From Pseudoxanthomonas suwonensis (lineage in GTDB: Bacteria; Pseudomonadota; Gammaproteobacteria; Xanthomonadales; Xanthomonadaceae): 53,948 nucleotides of DNA. Positions within the stretch are counted from its first letter, which is position 1. Every line of letters begins with the position of its first letter. Both the position numbers and the translations under genes were made by a program. Shown in pieces: positions 26,719 to 34,713 of the stretch. The stretch spans positions 1-53,948 of the forward strand of contig QFNC01000017.1 in NCBI GenBank assembly GCA_003240695.1, read 5' to 3'. The notes below the pieces were generated by a model that was not told where the DNA came from, did not search any database, and saw only the letters and a list, made by a program, of their open reading frames with translations.

Positions 26719-27063
26719 TCACTGCGGCGGCGCGGCCAGTTCCTTCGCGCTCAGCCAGCCGTCCCTGTCCAGATCTTGGCGGCGGAAGCGTTCGGCCAGA
26801 CGGGCGCGGTGTTCGTCGCGGGTCATGGCCTTGCCGCGGCCGCCCGGCTGTTCGGCCGGGGTCAGCACGCCGTCGCGGTCGGCATCCATGGCGTCGAAGG
26901 CGTAACTCATCCAGTCCTGGTATTCCGCCACCGAAATGCGGCCGTCGGCATCGGCATCCATCCGCGCCAGATACTCGCCGGTGGCGGTCACCTGCGCGGA
27001 GGCGATCGGCGACAGCAAAAAGGCGGTCGCCAGCGACAGGACCAGGACGTGGCGTCCGTTCAA
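26719..27063 (-). CDS. secreted EF-hand calcium-binding protein
   Basis: A 114-residue protein with a signal peptide (MNGRHVLVLSLATAFLLSP, cleavage likely after ASA) and three EF-hand loops: DADADGRISVAE, DADRDGVLTPAE and DLDRDGWLSAKE. Loops have the DxDxDG pattern and a Glu at position 12. It starts with TTG at 27063, inside the stop of the desaturase gene (TTGA overlap), so it is coupled to that gene. Probable periplasmic calcium binding; no other domain. The link with the desaturase is not explained. Confidence 0.85.
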   Translation of the reverse strand: MNGRHVLVLSLATAFLLSPIASAQVTATGEYLARMDADADGRISVAEYQDWMSYAFDAMDADRDGVLTPAEQPGGRGKAMTRDEHRARLAERFRRQDLDRDGWLSAKELAAPPQ

Positions 27064-28268
27064 GCGTGCGCGCCCTGCAGCGCGTAGCCACGCAGGCGGG
27101 CGGCATAGTCCTGCAGCGCACGCACGCCGCTGGCTTCGGCCTCGCGGCACCAGGCCTGCAGGTTGGCCAGGGCTTCGCTGGCGTTCTGGCCGCGGCTTTC
27201 CAGCACCGCAGCCAGACGGCGGCGATGCTCGATCAGCGCCTGGATGCGTGGCGATGCGGCCACCCAAGCATCCATCTGCGCCTTGGCATCGGGTTTCAGC
27301 CAGCGGCCGTCGTCGGCCAGACCCTTGCGCAGCTTGCGTGGCAGCAGGGTGCGCAGCTTCTGGCCACGGGCGGCGGCTTCCTCGCGCAGGGCCGGCTTCA
27401 GCACGCCGCGCTGGAAGTCGGTCATGGCCTGGAAACGATGCGCCAGCAGCGCCTTCATCGTCACCATGTCGGGCATCGGGATGTTGGGGCGGATGTCCAG
27501 CGTGGGCGCCACCCGCAGCACCTTGGCCAGACCCAGCGCCTGTAGGCCGCGGATCACCGCCCAGCCGATGTCGAATTCCCATTTGCGCAGCGCGAACTTG
27601 GCCGAGCTGGGAAACGCGTGGTGGTTGTTGTGCAATTCCTCGCCGCCGATCCACACGCCCCAGGGCGACAGGTTGGTGGCGGTATCGCCGGTCACGAAGT
27701 TGCGATAGCCCCACCAGTGGCCCAGGCCATTCACCACGCCGGCGGCCCAGAACGGAATCCAGGCCATCTGGATCGCCCACACCGCCACGCCCTTCAGCCC
27801 GAACAGCAGGGTCAGCACGACCAGCAGCAAGGTGGGCCCCATGGTGGCGAACGGGGTGTATACACGCCGCTCGATCCAATCCTCGGGCGCGCCCTTGCCG
27901 TACTGCTCGATGCTGGCACGGTCGCGGCGTGCCTCGCGATAGAGTTCCACGCCGCGCCAGAACACCGTGCCGATGCCCTTGATCACAGGGCTGTGCGGGT
28001 CGTCCTCGGTTTCGCACTTGGCGTGGTGCTTGCGGTGGATGGCCACCCATTCGCGGGTGATCATCGAGGTGCTCAGCCAGGTCCAGACGCGGAACACGTG
28101 GGCGATGGCCGGATGGAAGTCCACGCCGCGGTGCGCCTGGCTGCGATGCAGGTACAGAGTCACCGCGAAGATGGTCAGCTGGGTCGCCAGCAGCAGATAC
28201 AGTCCCACCTGCCACCAGCTGGGCTGCAGCCAGCCGCCGACCAATCTATCCAGCCACACTTCAGACAT
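27060..28268 (-). CDS. membrane acyl-CoA/acyl-lipid desaturase
   Basis: A 402-residue fatty-acid desaturase of the delta-9 type, which introduces a double bond into acyl chains using two irons. The three histidine boxes are HRSQAH, HRKHH and HNNHH in the correct order and spacing; several membrane helices (VGLYLLLATQLTIFAVTL, FATMGPTLLLVVLTLLFGL) lie between. The C-terminal 110 residues are a charged helical tail. The start at 28268 follows family convention; a possible longer frame to 28343 is not homologous-looking. It would tune membrane fluidity. Its EF-hand neighbour overlaps by 4 bp. Confidence 0.93.
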   Translation of the reverse strand: MSEVWLDRLVGGWLQPSWWQVGLYLLLATQLTIFAVTLYLHRSQAHRGVDFHPAIAHVFRVWTWLSTSMITREWVAIHRKHHAKCETEDDPHSPVIKGIGTVFWRGVELYREARRDRASIEQYGKGAPEDWIERRVYTPFATMGPTLLLVVLTLLFGLKGVAVWAIQMAWIPFWAAGVVNGLGHWWGYRNFVTGDTATNLSPWGVWIGGEELHNNHHAFPSSAKFALRKWEFDIGWAVIRGLQALGLAKVLRVAPTLDIRPNIPMPDMVTMKALLAHRFQAMTDFQRGVLKPALREEAAARGQKLRTLLPRKLRKGLADDGRWLKPDAKAQMDAWVAASPRIQALIEHRRRLAAVLESRGQNASEALANLQAWCREAEASGVRALQDYAARLRGYALQGAHA

Positions 28269-28292
28269 TGCACATTGCTCCGGTTGCCGTCG

Positions 28293-28308
28293 CCGGCAGG
28301 TTTGCCGG
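28293..28308. promoter_or_regulatory. inverted repeat in the divergent desaturase/mutM intergenic region
   Basis: CCGGCA-GGTT-TGCCGG is a perfect 6-bp-arm repeat, centred 33 bp upstream of the desaturase start (28268) within the 135-bp gap before mutM. The position suits an operator of a fatty-acid regulator or a small hairpin. No matching regulator is in the window. Confidence 0.3.
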
Positions 28309-28403
28309 TCCGCCATGATGCCGCGTCGGGGACCATTCGTCACCGCATGTTAGAGCGTCCGTTCAGACTCTATCCTTGTTTTCCTGCCGTGGAATGACAG
28401 CGC

Positions 28404-29231
28404 ATGCCCGAATTGCCTGAAGTGGAGACCACCCGACGCGGCCTGCTGCCGCATGTGCTGGGCCGGCGCATCGCCGCTGTGCGCCAGCACCGGGACGACC
28501 TGCGCTGGCCGATCGCGCCGGAAATCGCCAGCGACTTGCCCGGGCGGCGCATCACTGGCCTGCAACGGCGCGCCAAATATCTGCTGCTGGACACCGATGC
28601 CGGCAGTGCGCTGCTGCATCTGGGCATGTCCGGCAGCCTGCGGGTGGTGCCGCCGGACACGCCGCTGCGCCTGCATGACCACGTCGAACTGGACCTGGCG
28701 GCCCGACCGGGCCAGCCTGGGCAAGTGCTGCGCTTCAATGATCCGCGCCGCTTCGGCAGCCTGCTGTGGCAGCCGGCAGGCAGCGTGCACCCCCTGCTGC
28801 GAGAGCTGGGTCCGGAGCCGCTGTCGGATGCCTTCGCCGGCGACTACCTGTTCGCGCGGTCGCGTGGCCGAAAGGCTGCGGTGAAGACCTTCCTGATGGA
28901 TCAGCGCATCGTAGTGGGCGTGGGCAACATCTATGCCGCCGAAGCGCTGTTCGCCGCCGGCATCGCGCCTGCGCGGGCCGCCGGCCGGGTATCGCGTGAT
29001 CGTTACGATGCGTTGGCCGGTGCAGTGAAGCGCATCCTGGCGCACGCGATCGAACGCGGCGGCACCACACTGCGCGATTTCATCAGCCCCGACGGCCAGC
29101 CGGGTTACTTCGAGCAGGAGCTGTCGGTGTACGGCCGCGGCGGTGACGCCTGTCCACGCTGCGGCGGCCCGTTGCGCCAGGCAGCGATCGGCCAGCGCGC
29201 CAGCGTGTGGTGTCCGCGCTGCCAGCGTTGA
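28404..29231 (+). CDS. mutM: formamidopyrimidine-DNA glycosylase (Fpg/MutM)
   Basis: A 275-residue base-excision repair enzyme that removes 8-oxoguanine and formamidopyrimidines and nicks the DNA. The N-terminal catalytic PELPEVET (Pro2, Glu3), the conserved Lys in RRAKYLLL, the helix-two-turn-helix (VGVGNIYAAEALF) and the C-terminal zinc finger CPRCGGPL...WCPRCQR are complete. A second, decayed copy of its last 26 codons lies at 30944-31021, beyond the toxin-like cassette. It starts 135 bp from the divergent desaturase. It is the nearest repair gene outside the ligase/UdgX island. Confidence 0.97.
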   Translation: MPELPEVETTRRGLLPHVLGRRIAAVRQHRDDLRWPIAPEIASDLPGRRITGLQRRAKYLLLDTDAGSALLHLGMSGSLRVVPPDTPLRLHDHVELDLAARPGQPGQVLRFNDPRRFGSLLWQPAGSVHPLLRELGPEPLSDAFAGDYLFARSRGRKAAVKTFLMDQRIVVGVGNIYAAEALFAAGIAPARAAGRVSRDRYDALAGAVKRILAHAIERGGTTLRDFISPDGQPGYFEQELSVYGRGGDACPRCGGPLRQAAIGQRASVWCPRCQR

Positions 29232-29244
29232 GCGGCAGCGTCTG

Positions 29245-30199
29245 TCAGACCAGCGCCGGACCGCCGTGCGGTTCGCGCTCCACCGTGCGCTGCTGGCTGG
29301 TCTCCAGCGCCTGCGCGTGCCGAGCCACATTCGCATGCCACTACGTCGGCACGGAACTTGTCGATCATCGGATCGTACTGGGCGGCCAGGGTCCGGGCAC
29401 CGGGGTCTTCGAGGATGGGTCGGTCAGGACGATGGTCGCCATCCCATGGCAGGAAATCGTCCATGTCATGCGATCCGCCGCGCATGGCCGCTCCGGCCGC
29501 GACTACGTCATTTCGCCGATCCATCCACCTGCTGTCATTGTTGGCATAACCATATTTCTGCGGCGTATCGATCTCGCGCTGATTGGTGTACACGCGGGTC
29601 TGGCCGTAATGGGTCGAACCCGAGCTGACCAGGTCGGCGCCCGTCACGTGGTTGAGCATGCCGTGCCCGCCCTCGGGCAGGCGATAGAGCTCGCCCGTGG
29701 TCGGGTGGCGGATGTTGAGGCTGGCCGCGCCGTAGGCATTGAAGGTTTCGCCCTTCAGCCCGAAGTAATGCCCGCTGATCTGCGCCAAGGTGCCGCCGAG
29801 CGAGTGGCCGGTGACGGTGATTTCGGGGACAGCGGTCTTGTTCTCGTGCGCGTAATCCTTGGCCACTGCAAGTGCCTGCCGGGTGAGGTCAATGGCATCG
29901 TTGGCCTGGTCATTGGTTCGAGACAGCACCATGCCGCCATCGGTCTTGACCAGGTCCTGCAGTTTCTGGCGGTCGAACTCGGTCCCGCGATGGGCCACCA
30001 CGATCTCGCCGGTGTCCACCCGCTGGTAAACCGTGCCCTGATAGCCGGATGGTTTGTCGACATGTGCCAGCACCTTGTACTGGTGCCCATCGATCTCGGT
30101 TTGCTTTCCCACCAGTGAGCGCAAATCCACCTGGTTGCCGTGCTGGTCGCGACCATAACTGTGGTCGGCCAAATGCGCGTGCTCGCGAGTCGTGGTCAT
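29245..30199 (-). pseudogene. class-3 lipase-type toxin gene with a late frameshift
   Basis: The first 287 codons encode an alpha/beta-hydrolase with nucleophile Ser in VTGHSLGGTLAQ and a conserved N-terminus (LADHSYGRDQHG; VAHRGTEFDRQKLQ); it lacks a signal peptide. This matches class-3 lipase-like effectors of xanthomonads. At about 29334-29338 the frame is lost: the coding frame runs into mutM antisense and stops at 29105, whereas one base away the original end appears (ARHAQALETSQQRTVEREP...GPALV, stop 29245-29247). One extra base, or an inserted ATGC, explains it. The catalytic domain stays whole, so activity may remain. It overlaps the upstream lipoprotein gene by 4 bp. Delivery by a secretion system is inferred. 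Confidence 0.75.
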
Positions 30200-30855
30200 C
30201 GTTCAGTCCCCTTGGCAGGTTCGAATGTCACCGTGAACAGATCAGCATCGGTGATGGCAGGTCCGAATCGTGATCGATTCGACTGCCCGAATGTCAGTGG
30301 TTCATCCAATTCCGAAGATGCCAACCGTGGATAGCTGATCTTGTTGAAGTAGACCACCTCGGTTTCCGCCGGAATCAGCTTTTCGTCCGGAATCGCCGGG
30401 ATGAACAATGTTTCGCCGTCGGCGCCCGTCGCCTTCATGTGCACCCGGAACTGGACCAGCTTCCAGTGGCAGACGCCGCGGCCGGTGTAGTCCTCGTCCT
30501 GCATGTAGTCGGCATACAGGAAGGCCTCGTACTCGTTCTCGGAGATCTGCTTGAGCGCAATCTCGACATCCTCGGTCGGCACCGGTGCACTGCGCCCGCC
30601 CGGGTTGTCCCTGGGCGGGCTCAGGCATTCCCGGTTGACCACGTCGTACTGGGCCAGCGCCTTCTTCCAAGCAAACGGGCCGGGTGCGTCCTTGATGGTC
30701 ATGCGGATGCGGTAGCCCTGCGTGGGCGCGGGATTGACGCGATAGGTGGCCGCTTCGGGCGCGTGCGATGCTGTCGTCATGTTCAGGTCCGTAGGCGTGC
30801 ATGCCGCAGCTGAGCAGCACAGCAGCAGTGAGAAGAAGGTAGGGGTGGCGCGCAT
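30196..30855 (-). CDS. lipoprotein, probable immunity partner of the lipase-type toxin
   Basis: A 219-residue protein. MRATPTFFSLLLCCSAAAC is a lipoprotein signal with lipobox SAAAC, Cys about residue 19. The mature part has a beta-rich profile with several Cys (NRECLSPP; GVCHWKL) and no known enzyme motif. It comes immediately before the lipase gene with an ATGA overlap. An outer-membrane or periplasmic lipoprotein beside a lipase effector is the usual plan of lipase toxin-immunity pairs in type VI and xanthomonad type IV systems. The immunity role is thus inferred from order and location. The frame from 30879 is longer but lacks the signal at its start. Confidence 0.72.
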   Translation of the reverse strand: MRATPTFFSLLLCCSAAACTPTDLNMTTASHAPEAATYRVNPAPTQGYRIRMTIKDAPGPFAWKKALAQYDVVNRECLSPPRDNPGGRSAPVPTEDVEIALKQISENEYEAFLYADYMQDEDYTGRGVCHWKLVQFRVHMKATGADGETLFIPAIPDEKLIPAETEVVYFNKISYPRLASSELDEPLTFGQSNRSRFGPAITDADLFTVTFEPAKGTER

Positions 30856-30943
30856 GGGCTTTCCCTGTGCCGAGTCCAAGCCGATTCAATCAGCTACAGC
30901 CGATCCTGTCAATCTGGGTGGACAGTGCCGCCGCAGCCCGGTG

Positions 30944-31021
30944 TGCCCAGGCTCCAAGGCTTTACGCCAGACGTTCATCGGTCAGCGCGCCAGGGTGTGG
31001 TGCCCGCGCTGCCAGCGTTGA
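30944..31021 (+). pseudogene. decayed second copy of the mutM 3' end
   Basis: The last 45 bp (30977-31021) match the end of mutM (29187-29231) at all but three positions, and both end in WCPRCQR and stop. Upstream the likeness fades: CPGSKALRQTF against CPRCGGPLRQAA, with one codon lost and two zinc-finger cysteines gone. With mutM it brackets the lipase/lipoprotein pair as a direct repeat, so the pair most likely arrived with a foreign mutM end and left the original end behind. Confidence 0.8.
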
Positions 31022-31122
31022 TTGCGACCGACATCGGACCAACGGTGTCCGCTCCGGCAGCGCAGCATCCGACGTTCCACGGGCAGACGGTCTAGTGGAC
31101 GCATCCACAGCGTGCACAGCCC

Positions 31123-31320
31123 ATGGTCGATTCCGATGCCACCGCCGACATCACCCTCTGGCTGCAGGCTGCCGGTCAGGGCGATGCCGCGGCGGCAGCT
31201 GTCCGGGCGCGGCCCGCAGACCCTGGATTCCACCGCGCTGGTGCACGAGGCCTCCCTGAAACTGCTCGGCGGTCGCAATCTGCAGTTCGCCGACTGGCGC
31301 CGCTTCTTCGCCTATGCCGC
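31123..31320 (+). pseudogene. ECF-type RNA polymerase sigma factor, degraded
   Basis: ADITLWLQAAGQGDAAAA reads in one frame; then, one frame away, TLDSTALVHEASLKLL and FADWRRFFAYAAG read like ECF sigma region 2 of the SigK type (TALVHEAYLRL...W.NRAHFFAIAA is the usual text). About 20 codons between are gone, and region 4 is absent. A non-functional relic. Such sigma genes usually precede Ser/Thr kinase-TPR genes, as the next relic suggests. Confidence 0.65.
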
Positions 31321-31686
31321 TGGGCGAAACCGAATGGTCGCTGGGCCAGCGCCAGCGCGGTCTGGCCCATCTGCAGCAGGCGGATGCACGCATGGGTGCA
31401 ATGGCTGCCGCAACGGCATCCGCAGCGTCTGCGCACCGGGCTGGTCCTGGCAGCCGCACAGGCGGAATCCGGCGATCCCGCGGCGCGGACCATCCTGCCG
31501 CAGCTGGCGGATCTGCCGCCCAGCGATGGCGAGCCACGCAAACTGGCATGGGTGGCCAGGGCCCAGCTGGCTCGCCTGGATTGCCGCGGGCAGCAGGCAG
31601 TACGGGGCAGCGACACGCGCCAGCAGCTGCGCATGCAGATGGCCGAGGCAAGGCGGCGAAGTGCTTACGCAGCGTGGAACGCCTGA
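31314..31686 (+). pseudogene. C-terminal remnant of a TPR-type Ser/Thr kinase-like protein
   Basis: LGETEWSLGQRQRGLAHLQQA reads in one frame, then QRLRTGLVLAAAQAESGDPA, ILPQLADLPPSDGEPRKLAWVAR and a short charged tail read in another, ending at 31686. The helix-turn-helix rhythm and the sigma-factor remnant just before suggest the TPR tail of the kinases that go with these sigma factors. The kinase domain is missing. The call is tentative. Confidence 0.4.
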
Positions 31687-31699
31687 CCGTCGCCTGCGA

Positions 31700-32326
31700 C
31701 TAGCGTGGCAACGGCAGCGGCGCCTGCAGCGGCTCGATGCTGCCTTCGCCACGCATGACTTTCTTGAATTCGGCCCGGCTGACCGACACGTAGCGGTCGT
31801 TGCCGCCGATCTCCACCTGCGGCCCGTCCTGCACGGCACGCCCGTTCGCATCCACGCGCACGGTCATGGTGGCCTTGCTGCCGGAGTGGCAGATGGTCTT
31901 GATCTCACTGATCTCGTCGGCCCAGGCCAGCAGATGCTGGCTGCCGGCGAACAATTCGCCGCGGAAATCGGTGCGCAGGCCGTAGCACAGCACCGGAATG
32001 CGCAATGCATCCACCACTTCTGTCAGCTGCCACACCTGGGCCTTGGTCAGGAACTGTGCCTCGTCCACCAGCACGCAGTGCAGACGGCCATGCCCGGCAA
32101 TGTCGGTTTCGACCAGGCGCTGCAGGTCGTCATCGGAACCGAATGCCATGCCCTGCGCCTGCAGGCCGATGCGGCTGGCCACCCGGCCGCTGCCGGCGCG
32201 GTCATCCAGCGCTGGCGTGAGGATCAGCACCCGCATGCCGCGCTCGCGGTAGTTGTGCGCGGACTGCAGCAGGGTGGTGGTCTTGCCGGCATTCATCGCC
32301 GAGTAGTAGAAGTAGAGCTTGGCCAT
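31700..32326 (-). CDS. tdk: thymidine kinase (type II)
   Basis: A 208-residue kinase for thymidine salvage (thymidine + ATP to dTMP). P-loop SAMNAGKTTTLL at residues about 9-20, the DEAQFL metal/substrate motif, and lasso-region GGNDRYVSVSRAEF are present, and there is one Cys (ICHSGSKATMTVR) where other members hold a zinc site with more, so the zinc site is reduced. The length is normal. It ends 13 bp from the relic on the other strand. No partner gene on the same strand. Confidence 0.95.
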   Translation of the reverse strand: MAKLYFYYSAMNAGKTTTLLQSAHNYRERGMRVLILTPALDDRAGSGRVASRIGLQAQGMAFGSDDDLQRLVETDIAGHGRLHCVLVDEAQFLTKAQVWQLTEVVDALRIPVLCYGLRTDFRGELFAGSQHLLAWADEISEIKTICHSGSKATMTVRVDANGRAVQDGPQVEIGGNDRYVSVSRAEFKKVMRGEGSIEPLQAPLPLPR

Positions 32327-33265
32327 GCGCGGATTGCAACGCCGATTGCCGCGGGAACGGGTCCATCATTCTGCCATCGGTCCACACACGACGGAATCAA
32401 GCTGCGTGCCGGATCACCGCCGTCCCGGTGGCATGCAGCATCGGCCCAAGGGCAGAGCGCGCCACGCCAACTGGATGATCTCCGACTCGAAATGCAACTT
32501 GACGTCGTGCCGGTTTTGCCCTTCCTGGCAGCACGCCGGATCCACGGCCTGCTCTCCATAGGGAGATCACCAAGCTGTGTCCTATCGGCTACCAGTTGCT
32601 CCGCAGCGAATTTTCGTCGACCAAACCCACCTCCGCCAACCGGATCGCCATGTTTTTAGGAGCACCGCGTGCATGCATGCATGCCGGCATGCCACACTTC
32701 TGCCAAGGCAGGGTCCGATTGAACCTTGAATCCTCGCGAACACAGTGCGATCGCCGGATCGTTTGGGTCGAGCGGATTATCCGGTACGGTCCCATGAAAG
32801 AGATCGACCCGTTGATTCCACACGGATAATCCGACTTGATGAGCGTGTTCTGGATGAGGAGGCGCGCAACCGCAATACCCGGTTGTCGACATCACTCATG
32901 GGCATCGCTCCCTCACCCGCACTTATAAAATGTGGGCGAAAAGTGGATACATCTGGCCGCAGTCCACATCCACATTGCCCTCTCCGGCGAACCGAGTCGC
33001 TCATCTGTATACATTTGTACCAAATGTCATTGCATACTTCCAGCCTCATGAGACGCTCCGAAACCGGGGGCACAAGCGACAGAAACGCACGTCGCCAGCC
33101 TACACAGCTCAATGAGATCATCTACTACTCATTGGCGAGGCGACCATGGAGGGGAGATCGACTGTTCGTATGGTGGTGGGACACGCGAACAGCCGCAATC
33201 AAAGAGCATGACCAGACGATGGTGTCGCTGAATAAGCCCCTAGCGGTCGCTTTAGCAAATTTTCG
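32327..33265. other. long gap between tdk and the IS3 element, no recognisable gene
   Basis: About 940 bp of distinctly lower GC than the flanks, with short frames on both strands that show no family features. Two copies of an 11-bp sequence, CGGATTATCCG (32773-32783) and its reverse complement CGGATAATCCG (32823-32833), lie 50 bp apart; each is itself nearly palindromic. A GCATGC-rich run sits at 32670-32693. The region looks like foreign, decayed DNA upstream of the IS. Confidence 0.45.
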
Positions 33266-33285
33266 CGGGGGTTCACCCCCGTTTT
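33266..33285 (+). terminator. hairpin with T-run at the left end of the IS3 element
   Basis: CGGGGG-TTCA-CCCCCG is a perfect 6-bp stem followed by TTTT. It overlaps the left end of the insertion sequence. In the plus direction it would stop transcription entering from outside, a usual protection for transposase expression. Confidence 0.5.
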
Positions 33286-33324
33286 CACGGACACTTACAA
33301 GAAGGCCGATCCAGGCCACGAGGA

Positions 33325-33618
33325 GTGTTCATGTCGAAGCGAAGGAAGTTCAGTGCGGAGTTCAAGCGCGGTGCGGTTGAGCAGGCCAGCCAGCCGGGCG
33401 TCAGTTGCGCCCAGGTGGCCCGGGAACTGGGGATCCGCGACAACCTGCTGACCCGCTGGAAGCGGGAAGCCCGGAGTCAGGGCAAGGTGGCCTTCGGCGG
33501 CACCGGGACGCCACGTGACGAGGAATTGGCGCGGCTCAAGCGCGAGCTGGCCCGGGTGAAGAAGGAACGGGATTTTTTGCGAGAAGCGGCGACGTTCTTT
33601 GCCAAGGGATCATCCTGA
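33325..33618 (+). CDS. IS3-family transposase OrfA
   Basis: A 97-residue protein (start at 33325 or ATG 33331, MSKRRKFSAEFK) with the helix-turn-helix KFSAEFKRGAVEQASQPG, then VARELGIRDNLLTRWKRE, and a leucine-zipper-like C-terminal helix (ELARLKRELARVKKERDFL). It ends by itself at 33618. A slippery site within its last codons lets ribosomes pass into orfB (next entries). Confidence 0.9.
   Translation: MFMSKRRKFSAEFKRGAVEQASQPGVSCAQVARELGIRDNLLTRWKREARSQGKVAFGGTGTPRDEELARLKRELARVKKERDFLREAATFFAKGSS
33573..33579 (+). other. programmed -1 frameshift heptamer (T TTT TTG) between orfA and orfB
   Basis: In the orfA frame the codons read GAT TTT TTG, giving T TTT TTG, a proper X XXY YYZ heptamer. 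A -1 slip leads into the orfB frame, which stays open from here through 33627 to 34487. The fused OrfAB would be the active transposase, as known for IS3 elements. The GC-rich stretch beyond could supply a stimulatory structure; I did not fold it. Confidence 0.7.
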
Positions 33619-33626
33619 GGTATCAG

Positions 33627-34487
33627 GTGATCGAACGTTCCCGCGACGCGTTTCCGATTCGACTGATGTGCCGCTGCCTGAAGGTGTCGGCCAGCGGTTA
33701 CTACGACTGGAGCAAGCGCTTGCCCAGCGCCCGACAGCGCGACAACCAGCGCTTGGCCGTGCGCATCCGCGAGATGCACGAAGACAGCCGGGGCACCCTG
33801 GGCGCCGGGCGCATGCACGAAGACCTGGTTGATCAAGGCGAGACCGCCAGCTTGAACCGAGTAGCCCGGCTGATGGCAGCGGAAGGGCTACAGGGTTGGC
33901 CGCGGCCGAAGCGGCGGGGTCAGCGCGGTCGGCCGGCGCTCACGCCCCCGGGCGTGCGCAACCTGCTGGAGCGGGATTTCACCGCGTTGGAGCCGGAGAC
34001 CAAGTGGGTCACCGACATCACCGAGCTCAAGACCGGCCAAGGCAAGCTGTATCTGTGCATCGTGCTGGACCTGTTCGACCAGCGGGTGGTGGGCTGGTCG
34101 ATGCATCACCGGCAGGACCGGCACATGGTGATCCGGGCGGTGCAGATGGCGGTCTGGCAGCGGCAAGGCACCGGCGCGGTGATCCTGCATTCCGATCGCG
34201 GGAGTCAATTTCGAAGTCGTGACTACCAGAACTATCTGAAGGACAACGGACTGATCTGCTCGATGAGCGCAGTCGGCCACTGTGGCGACAACGCCGCTTG
34301 CGAAGGGTTCTTCGGCATACTCAAGCGCGAACGGATCTACCGCACGAAGTACCCGACACTCGATGCGGCAAGGGCCGATGTGTTCGAATACGTCGAGCGG
34401 TTCCACAACCCGAGGATGCGACGAAGGACCGCCAGGCAGGATTTGAAGTTTTCCACCCTTTTACAACCGTCCGTGGTTTCGGGGTAG
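33627..34487 (+). CDS. IS3-family transposase OrfB (integrase core)
   Basis: A 286-residue catalytic half. The DDE residues can be seen: D in WVTDITEL, D in ILHSDRGSQF, and E in CGDNAACEGFFGILKRE, with the usual spacing of about 35 between the last two. It begins with GTG at 33627 when made alone, but is more likely made as an OrfAB fusion through the slippery site. Its stop lies in the right inverted repeat. N-terminal CLKVSASGYYDW and SLNRVARLMAAEGL match the HTH_21 region. Related in style to the IS2/IS407-like branches; the exact group is not assigned. Confidence 0.92.
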   Translation: MIERSRDAFPIRLMCRCLKVSASGYYDWSKRLPSARQRDNQRLAVRIREMHEDSRGTLGAGRMHEDLVDQGETASLNRVARLMAAEGLQGWPRPKRRGQRGRPALTPPGVRNLLERDFTALEPETKWVTDITELKTGQGKLYLCIVLDLFDQRVVGWSMHHRQDRHMVIRAVQMAVWQRQGTGAVILHSDRGSQFRSRDYQNYLKDNGLICSMSAVGHCGDNAACEGFFGILKRERIYRTKYPTLDAARADVFEYVERFHNPRMRRRTARQDLKFSTLLQPSVVSG

Positions 34488-34489
34488 AA

Positions 34490-34713
34490 TCCTCTGCACG
34501 AGAAAGCCTTTTGGAACAGGCTGATGCTCTGTTCAGCTAGCTGGACTCCATAGAGCCGTCTTTGGACCTTCTACACCAGTAAAAGTAGCCACTTCCCTTA
34601 CTGCCCAGAGAATGTAGCAGTCTTGCTAATTTTGGCTACTCAGTAAATCCGGTACAAGTAACTACTCGCTAGGCCTAACAGCCTGATTTATCAGTGATTG
34701 TCATGTTGCAGCG
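34490..34713. other. gap right of the IS3 element
   Basis: About 220 bp of low GC with no gene. Short inverted words (GTAGCCA near 34595 and TGGCTAC near 34633) may form a weak hairpin. I see nothing else. Confidence 0.35.

Larger units (their letters stand above)
33272..34489 (+). mobile_element. IS3-family insertion sequence, apparently complete
   Basis: Two overlapping-style reading frames (orfA and orfB) lie between imperfect inverted repeats: 33275-33300 and 34461-34486 (shared blocks CCCCG, CACGGAC, TT, AA in register). The total of about 1.2 kb is normal for IS3. The DDE triad is intact. No clear flanking target duplication was found, so the exact ends and recent mobility are uncertain. 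It lies in the low-GC accessory region. Confidence 0.8.

Noticed and set aside
26719..28215. A possible fusion of the EF-hand protein with a long upstream part in the same frame.
   Set aside because: The upstream part is another frame of the desaturase gene; the TTG at 27063 overlaps the desaturase stop and is followed by a clear signal peptide.
29245..30199. A XVIPCD-type C-terminal secretion domain of xanthomonad type IV effectors in the lipase gene.
   Set aside because: Neither frame shows the usual conserved blocks of that domain; only a short Gln/Glu-rich tail is present.
32596..33380. Several short frames in the gap before the IS3 element.
   Set aside because: None has a ribosome site, family motif or steady codon bias.
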